Source: Massilia sp.
Lineage (GTDB): Bacteria > Pseudomonadota > Gammaproteobacteria > Burkholderiales > Burkholderiaceae_D
Length of the DNA: 10,294 nt
NCBI GenBank assembly: GCA_003520365.1
Contig: DOUW01000395.1
Span: 621-10,914 of the forward strand
Direction: 5' to 3'
Shown here piece after piece: positions 5,169 through 10,294 of the stretch; position 1 is the stretch's first letter; the number at the start of each line of letters is the position of its first letter. The notes under the pieces were generated by a model. That model was not told the DNA's origin. It worked only from the letters and a program-made list of their open reading frames with translations, and did no database searches. A program made the translations under genes and the position numbers.

Positions 5169-7235
5169 TCATTCAATATTACCCTTGTTCGTGCCAAAAA
5201 TCTGGTCCAGCTGCCCCGGGTGTTTGCGCATATACAGCTCGTGGAAGATGGCGGTGCCGCCCATGCCCAGGTGTCCTGTGTCGTCATGCTTGTAGAGCGG
5301 AACACCCTGCAGTTCGGCATGGCAGCGCGTCTCGTCGCATGGCACATCGTACGTATTGATGACAGCCGTCGTCGGGAATGCCTGCACGGCGCGCCCCAGC
5401 AGGTCAGCCGCGACCCGGTGCTGCTCCTCGGCGACCGCGCGTGGGAAACTGCATTCGCGTCGTGCGAAAGCCGGGAGATAAAGACAGTCCGACGGACAAT
5501 TCACCAGTTCCGCAGGCAGCATCGGAATGTCGTCGAGCATGATGACCCGCTTGCCGGCGGCGTTCAGACGGGCAATTGTAGCGCCCAGCTCGGTTTCGAA
5601 CTGGCCTTGCGTGTAGCCGCGCGCATTCGGCGCATTGTCGCCAGGTGCATGCGCGTACGCATCCCACACCGCACCCATGAAGACCAGCGTGATCTGCGGA
5701 TTGGCCAGGATATGGTCCATGACGGCGAGGTTGTGGGCACGGCAGTCCTGGGCGTGATTGCGGATGATCACCTCGGGCGAGTGCTCCGGGCTGTTGGCAA
5801 CCGGCGCACACAAGGTATAGGTCATGTCCTGGATCGCGATCTGTTTGGCCTTGCCGATCGCATCGATCAGGCCGATCTGCTGATAGGCGTGGCTATCGCC
5901 CCAGAGTACGGCCTTGCTCGCGCTGCCGGGTGCGCCCAGGGTGCACTCCGCCGCGGACGTGACGCCGGCTTGGCGCCAGCATTTCTTGGCGCGTGGAACA
6001 TCGAACACGGAGTAGCCGGCGTGGTGATAGTCGTCCCGATACTGCTGCGGGTAGAACTTCGTGAAGTTATCGGTCGGCCGCGCGAGCTGCGTCAACGCGA
6101 GCACGACCACGACCGGCGCCAGCCATAGCATGAGCCAGGTGCGGCCAGGACGGTCCTTGCGCGCGCGCCATGGCAGCTCGACCCAATGGTGGGTCAGCAC
6201 CGCCAGCACCGTGGACAGGACCAGGGCGAGGATCATCCAGGGCGCGTCGCTCAGGCCGAAGCGGTTGAACGCGAAAATGCAGGGCCAGTGCCATAGATAC
6301 AGCGGATAGGAAATACGGCCCAGGTAGCGCAGCGGCGCGTTCGACAGCAGCGGCCGCGCAATGCCCGCATGGCGCCCGCCGATGATCAGGAGCGCCGCGG
6401 CGACGCATGGCAGCAGTGCAGACGTGCCCGGCATGATCGTCTGCGGCCCGAGCTTCACGCAGCATATCCACACTGCCACGGCGCCCAGGACAAGCAGCAG
6501 GTCGGCCAGGTAAGCGGGCAGTGCCCGTGCCCGCGCAATACCCAGGGCAATCACCGCACCAAGCAGGAATTCGAACAGCCGCGCCGGCAGGAAATAGTAG
6601 CCGCTCGCCCCCACCTTGTTGGTCTGTACGATCGAATAGGCCAGGGTCAACACGAAAGCCAGGACCAGGACAATCGCCCGCGTCCGGGGTTTATAGCGTC
6701 CCAAAAATACCAGGCACAGCGGCAATATCAGATAGAACTGCTCTTCCACCGACAGCGACCAGGTATGCAGCAGCGGCTGTTTCGCGCTCTCGAGGTCGAA
6801 GTAATCCGTATGCTTGGCCAGGTAGAAATTCGACCCGAACAGCGTCAGCGCCATCAGGTTCTTGAGAAGCTTGAAGTTCGTTTCGGGGAAATTAAAGACC
6901 AGGCAAAACGCGAATGTCGCCAACGCCATCAGGTACAGGGAAGGCAATAGGCGCCGCAAGCGCCGCGCATAGAATTCCGCGAGCGAGAACGTTTTGTTTT
7001 CCTGCTGGCGCACGATGGCCAGCGTGACCACATAGCCCGAGATGACGAAGAAGATGTCGACGCCGACAAAACCGCCGGCAAAGCCCATCAGCTTTGCGTG
7101 ACAGAACATCACCATCAGGACGGCGATGGCGCGGATGCCGTCGACTTCAGGGAAGTAGCGCTGGTCGTGCCTGAATAAACCGGAGGATGGGACCGTGCTT
7201 GCGGTAGAGGCCTGCTTGTACGCGACGTCGCTCAT
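5169..7235 (-). CDS. Membrane acyltransferase with AT3 and SGNH domains (OafA/YrhL type)
   Basis: A 688-residue protein that probably transfers acetyl or another acyl group to a surface glycan such as O-antigen, exopolysaccharide or a peptidoglycan-linked sugar. Residues of about 28-385 form the multi-pass acyltransferase-3 domain: FPEVDGIRAIAV with R35, MFCHA with H46, GGFVGVDIFFVISGY (54-68) and WSLSVEEQFYL (159-169), all family signatures. About ten hydrophobic segments can be seen. Residues of about 390-688 form a periplasmic SGNH domain, with the nucleophile S448 in WGDSHA and the D652-x-x-H655 pair in DDTGHLG. The SGNH part carries nine cysteines (419 to 638), so disulfides are likely. 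The length fits the fused two-domain class. The start lacks a ribosome site, and the predicted transcript leader is only about 23 nt. The gene begins the probable acyltransferase-GNAT-esterase operon just behind rpoC. The acceptor is unknown. Confidence 0.93.
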   Translation of the reverse strand: MSDVAYKQASTASTVPSSGLFRHDQRYFPEVDGIRAIAVLMVMFCHAKLMGFAGGFVGVDIFFVISGYVVTLAIVRQQENKTFSLAEFYARRLRRLLPSLYLMALATFAFCLVFNFPETNFKLLKNLMALTLFGSNFYLAKHTDYFDLESAKQPLLHTWSLSVEEQFYLILPLCLVFLGRYKPRTRAIVLVLAFVLTLAYSIVQTNKVGASGYYFLPARLFEFLLGAVIALGIARARALPAYLADLLLVLGAVAVWICCVKLGPQTIMPGTSALLPCVAAALLIIGGRHAGIARPLLSNAPLRYLGRISYPLYLWHWPCIFAFNRFGLSDAPWMILALVLSTVLAVLTHHWVELPWRARKDRPGRTWLMLWLAPVVVVLALTQLARPTDNFTKFYPQQYRDDYHHAGYSVFDVPRAKKCWRQAGVTSAAECTLGAPGSASKAVLWGDSHAYQQIGLIDAIGKAKQIAIQDMTYTLCAPVANSPEHSPEVIIRNHAQDCRAHNLAVMDHILANPQITLVFMGAVWDAYAHAPGDNAPNARGYTQGQFETELGATIARLNAAGKRVIMLDDIPMLPAELVNCPSDCLYLPAFARRECSFPRAVAEEQHRVAADLLGRAVQAFPTTAVINTYDVPCDETRCHAELQGVPLYKHDDTGHLGMGGTAIFHELYMRKHPGQLDQIFGTNKGNIE

Positions 7236-7264
7236 TGTGCTGTGGAGAAACCGAACAGGGCGCG

Positions 7265-7294
7265 ATCATAGCATGGGGTTCGGGGCTTTTATAA
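7265..7294 (-). promoter_or_regulatory. Candidate promoter of the acyltransferase gene
   Basis: On the - strand TATGAT (7265-7270, 5 of 6 to the -10 consensus) lies 18 bp after TTATAA (7289-7294, a weak -35). A start near 7258 would give a leader of about 23 nt with no ribosome site. The position between the rpoC terminator and the acyltransferase start fits a promoter. Confidence 0.5.
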
Positions 7295-7338
7295 CGATCA
7301 GGCCGGGTGATCGGCGCACCCTCTGTCGCGAGAGACGC

Positions 7339-7370
7339 AAAAAAAAACGGCACCCCAAGGGGTGCCGTTT
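7339..7370 (-). terminator. Rho-independent terminator of the rpoBC operon
   Basis: On the - strand a perfect 12-bp stem (AAACGGCACCCC / GGGGTGCCGTTT, 7345-7356 and 7359-7370) around a 2-nt loop runs into nine U (7339-7347). It lies 20 nt past the rpoC stop. It clearly closes the RNA-polymerase operon and insulates the acyltransferase gene. Confidence 0.95.
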
Positions 7371-7389
7371 TCGCTAGCAACTAACCGAT

Positions 7390-10294
7390 TTACTCGGCGT
7401 CGCCGTGATGCTCGGTCGTCTGCGCCTGCGCCTGGTCTTCCATCGCCTGCAGCTCGGCAGCCATGTTGGCCTTCTCCTGCTGCAGCAGCGCCTGGCGCTC
7501 TTCCGCTTCCCAGACTTCCTTCTCCTTGCGGGCGCGGTGGAATGCCAGACCGGTACCGCCAGGGATCAGGCGGCCGACGATGACGTTTTCCTTCAGGCCG
7601 CGCAGACCGTCGCGCTTGCCCATGATCGCCGCTTCGGTGAGGACGCGGGTGGTTTCCTGGAACGATGCGGCCGAGATGAACGAGTCGGTCGACAGCGATG
7701 CCTTGGTAATACCCAGCAGCACGTTTTCGTACTGTGCCGGCAGCTTGCCGACGGCGTTGACCTTGTCGTTCTCTTCCAGCAGCTCCGAACGCTCCACCTG
7801 CTCGCCGACGATGTAGTCGGTGTCGCCGGCGTCGGTGATCTGCACGCGGCGCAGCATCTGGCGAACGATCACCTCGATGTGCTTGTCGTTGATCTTCACG
7901 CCCTGCAGACGATAGACGTCCTGCACTTCGTCGACGATGTAACGGGCCAGCGCTTCGATACCCAGCAGGCGCAGGATGTCCTGCGGGTCGGCCGGACCAT
8001 CGACGATCATCTCGCCCTTGTTCACCACCTGGCCGTCGTGCACCAGCACTTGCTTGTCCTTGGTGATCAGGAACTCGTGCTTGTTGCCGTCCATGTCCGT
8101 GATTTCCAGACGCTGCTTGCCTTTGGTTTCCTTACCGAATGCAACCGTACCGGTGACTTCCGCCAGCATGCCCGCGTCCTTCGGCGAACGTGCTTCGAAC
8201 AGTTCGGCAACGCGCGGCAGACCACCGGTAATGTCGCGGGTCTTCTGCGATTCGGTCGGGATACGTGCCAGCACTTCACCCACCGATACCTGCTGGCCGT
8301 CCTTGACCATGATCAGTGCGCCGACCTGGAAGCCGATCGTCACGGCGTGCTCGGTGCCGGCGATCTTGACTTCCTGGCCTTCTTCGTTCAGCAGCTTGAC
8401 CTGCGGACGCAGGACCTTGCCCGAACCGCGGCGCTTCGGATCGATCGCCACCAGGGTCGACAGGCCGGTCACTTCGTCCACCTGGCGAGCGACGGTGACG
8501 CCCTCTTCCACGTTTTCGAACTTGATGGTACCTGCGTACTCGGTGATGATCGGACGGGTCAGCGGATCCCAGGTCGACAGCGGGGTGCCGGCCTTGACGA
8601 CTTGACCATCCTTGACGATCAGGGTCGCGCCGTACGGCACCTTGTGACGCTCGCGCTCGCGGCCGTGGTCGTCCGTGATCAGCACTTCGCCCGAACGCGA
8701 AATGACGATCTGGGCGCCCTTGCCGTTGGTGACGTAACGCATGGTCGCGGTGAAGCGGACCGTGCCGTTCGACTTGGCTTCGACCGACGAGGCCACTGCC
8801 GCACGCGATGCCGCACCACCGATGTGGAAGGTACGCATGGTCAGCTGGGTACCCGGCTCACCGATCGACTGTGCCGCCACGACGCCGACTGCTTCGCCCG
8901 AGTTGACCAGCAGGCCACGGCCCAGGTCGCGGCCGTAGCACTTGGCGCACAGGCCGAAGCGGGTGTCGCAGTTCAGCGGGGTGCGGACCTTCACTTCGTC
9001 GATGCCGACGCGTTCGATCTCTTCGACCATGTCTTCGTCCAGCAGCGTGCCGGCTTCGAACAGGGTTTCCTGGGTTTCCGGATTCACGATGTCGGTACCG
9101 GCAACGCGGCCGAGGATACGGTCGCGCAGCGGCTCGATGACTTCACCGCCTTCGACCATCGCCTTCATGTGCGTGCCGTTGGTGGTGCCGCAATCGTCCT
9201 CGATCACGACCAGGTCCTGGGTCACGTCGACCAGGCGGCGAGTCAGGTAACCCGAGTTCGCGGTCTTCAGTGCCGTATCCGCCAGACCTTTACGGGCGCC
9301 GTGGGTCGAGATGAAGTACTGCAGAACGTTCAGGCCTTCGCGGAAGTTCGCCGTAATCGGCGTCTCGATAATCGAGCCGTCCGGTTTCGCCATCAGGCCG
9401 CGCATACCGGCCAGCTGGCGGATCTGGGCTGCCGAACCACGGGCGCCCGAGTCGGCCATCATGTAAATCGCGTTGAACGATTCCTGGGTGCTTTCGGTGC
9501 CGTCACGCTTGATGACCGGTTCCACTTTCAGCTGGTCCATCATCGCCTTGCCGACTTCGTCCGAGGTCTTGCCCCAGATGTCGACGACCTTGTTGTAACG
9601 CTCGCCGGCGGTGACCAGACCCGAGGCGTACTGCTGCTCGATCTGCTTCACTTCCGCTTCGGCGGTCGCGATCATGCCCTTCTTGACGTCCGGGATCAGC
9701 ATGTCGTCGACGGCGATCGAGATGCCGGCGCGGGTTGCCAGGCGGAAGCCCGACTGCATCAGCTTGTCGGCGAAGACGACGGTCGCACGCAGGCCGCACT
9801 TGCGGAACGACGTGTTGATCAGCTTCGAGATTTCCTTCTTCTTCAGGGCGCGGTTCAGCACCGAGAACGGCAGGCCTTTCGGCAGGATCTCGGAGAGAAT
9901 GGCACGGCCGACGGTCGTCTCGTAACGGGTCACGGTACGTTCGAATTCATCGGTGCCGGCAACGCGCGGGTACTCGACGATACGCACGGTGATGCGGGTC
10001 GCCAGTTCGACTTCCTTGTTGTCGTACGCGCGGATGACTTCCGAGACGTCCGGGAACATCATGCCTTCGCCCTTGGCGTTGATCGCCTCGCGGGTCGCGT
10101 AGTACAGACCCAGCACGATATCCTGCGACGGCACGATCGACGGTTCGCCGTTCGACGGGAACAGGATGTTGTTCGAGGCCAGCATCAGGGTGCGGGCTTC
10201 CATCTGTGCTTCGATCGACAGCGGGACGTGGACTGCCATCTGGTCACCGTCGAAGTCGGCGTTGAACGCCGCGCAGACCAGCGGGTGCAGCTGG
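7390..10294 (-). CDS. rpoC: RNA polymerase subunit beta' (C-terminal 967 residues, 5' end beyond window)
   Basis: The largest catalytic subunit of bacterial RNA polymerase. The frame is open to the window edge and lacks the N-terminal clamp region, so roughly two-thirds of the protein (967 codons plus stop) is present. At the far right, codons at 10243-10263 give NADFDGD, whose three aspartates bind the catalytic magnesium. The first ATG in frame at 10239 follows directly and is internal, not a start. Next come the bridge-helix region ([21 protein letters not shown] split around 9240-9300) and the second zinc site, with cysteines at 9190-9192, 8968-8970, 8947-8949 and 8938-8940 ([20 protein letters not shown]). 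The trigger loop [18 protein letters not shown] follows at about 8815-8870. The C-terminus is acidic and glutamine-rich, ending EHHGDAE. Nothing is broken or unusual. The gene is followed by a strong terminator. Confidence 0.99.
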   Translation of the reverse strand, partial: QLHPLVCAAFNADFDGDQMAVHVPLSIEAQMEARTLMLASNNILFPSNGEPSIVPSQDIVLGLYYATREAINAKGEGMMFPDVSEVIRAYDNKEVELATRITVRIVEYPRVAGTDEFERTVTRYETTVGRAILSEILPKGLPFSVLNRALKKKEISKLINTSFRKCGLRATVVFADKLMQSGFRLATRAGISIAVDDMLIPDVKKGMIATAEAEVKQIEQQYASGLVTAGERYNKVVDIWGKTSDEVGKAMMDQLKVEPVIKRDGTESTQESFNAIYMMADSGARGSAAQIRQLAGMRGLMAKPDGSIIETPITANFREGLNVLQYFISTHGARKGLADTALKTANSGYLTRRLVDVTQDLVVIEDDCGTTNGTHMKAMVEGGEVIEPLRDRILGRVAGTDIVNPETQETLFEAGTLLDEDMVEEIERVGIDEVKVRTPLNCDTRFGLCAKCYGRDLGRGLLVNSGEAVGVVAAQSIGEPGTQLTMRTFHIGGAASRAAVASSVEAKSNGTVRFTATMRYVTNGKGAQIVISRSGEVLITDDHGRERERHKVPYGATLIVKDGQVVKAGTPLSTWDPLTRPIITEYAGTIKFENVEEGVTVARQVDEVTGLSTLVAIDPKRRGSGKVLRPQVKLLNEEGQEVKIAGTEHAVTIGFQVGALIMVKDGQQVSVGEVLARIPTESQKTRDITGGLPRVAELFEARSPKDAGMLAEVTGTVAFGKETKGKQRLEITDMDGNKHEFLITKDKQVLVHDGQVVNKGEMIVDGPADPQDILRLLGIEALARYIVDEVQDVYRLQGVKINDKHIEVIVRQMLRRVQITDAGDTDYIVGEQVERSELLEENDKVNAVGKLPAQYENVLLGITKASLSTDSFISAASFQETTRVLTEAAIMGKRDGLRGLKENVIVGRLIPGGTGLAFHRARKEKEVWEAEERQALLQQEKANMAAELQAMEDQAQAQTTEHHGDAE

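Noticed and set aside
6180..6195. Inverted repeat GACCCA-ATGG-TGGGTC resembling the dispersed hairpin stem
   Set aside because: It lies inside the acyltransferase coding sequence (THHWVEL region), lacks the CGCGGT tail, and is explained by codon content.
10237..10239. ATG at 10239 as the start of the right-hand gene
   Set aside because: The frame continues upstream through NADFDGDQ and LHPLVCAAF to the window edge, so this is an internal methionine of rpoC.

Overview
The window is a GC-rich stretch of a bacterial chromosome, most likely from a betaproteobacterium of the Oxalobacteraceae (Massilia/Duganella type). That placement is an inference from the rpoC type, a PEP-CTERM protein, and a dispersed GGGTGGG..CCCACGCGGT hairpin repeat that I associate with this group. 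No database search was possible.

Layout, left to right. A secreted M28 zinc metallopeptidase lies on the + strand (82-1707), preceded at the window edge by one copy of the hairpin repeat. It ends in a strong terminator. A roughly 210-bp convergent gap follows, holding a second copy of the repeat and an AT-rich block with two near-identical 15-bp palindromes. Everything after that is on the - strand, read here from low to high coordinate: sodC (periplasmic Cu,Zn superoxide dismutase); a 60-residue secreted protein with four cysteines and its own promoter, ribosome binding site and terminator; a PEP-CTERM protein preceded by a sigma-54-type promoter; a cytosolic alpha/beta hydrolase; a GNAT acetyltransferase; a large membrane acyltransferase (AT3 plus SGNH domains); and the 3' two-thirds of rpoC, which runs off the right edge.

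Transcription on the - strand appears to run as follows. rpoC ends at a 12-bp-stem terminator with nine U. A new promoter then starts the acyltransferase, GNAT and esterase, which may be one operon (gaps of 30 and 100 nt, no terminator seen). The PEP-CTERM gene, the small cysteine protein and sodC look like separate units. The envelope theme is consistent: five of the seven complete genes encode exported or membrane proteins. An AT3-SGNH enzyme typically acylates a surface polysaccharide, and PEP-CTERM proteins are sorted by exosortase in polysaccharide-producing bacteria, so a link to the extracellular matrix is plausible but unproven.

I see no mobile element, CRISPR array, tRNA or rRNA, and no clearly new multi-gene system. 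The best leads are the sigma-54 promoter of the PEP-CTERM gene, the four-cysteine mini-protein, and the hairpin repeat pair with a compensatory base-pair change.
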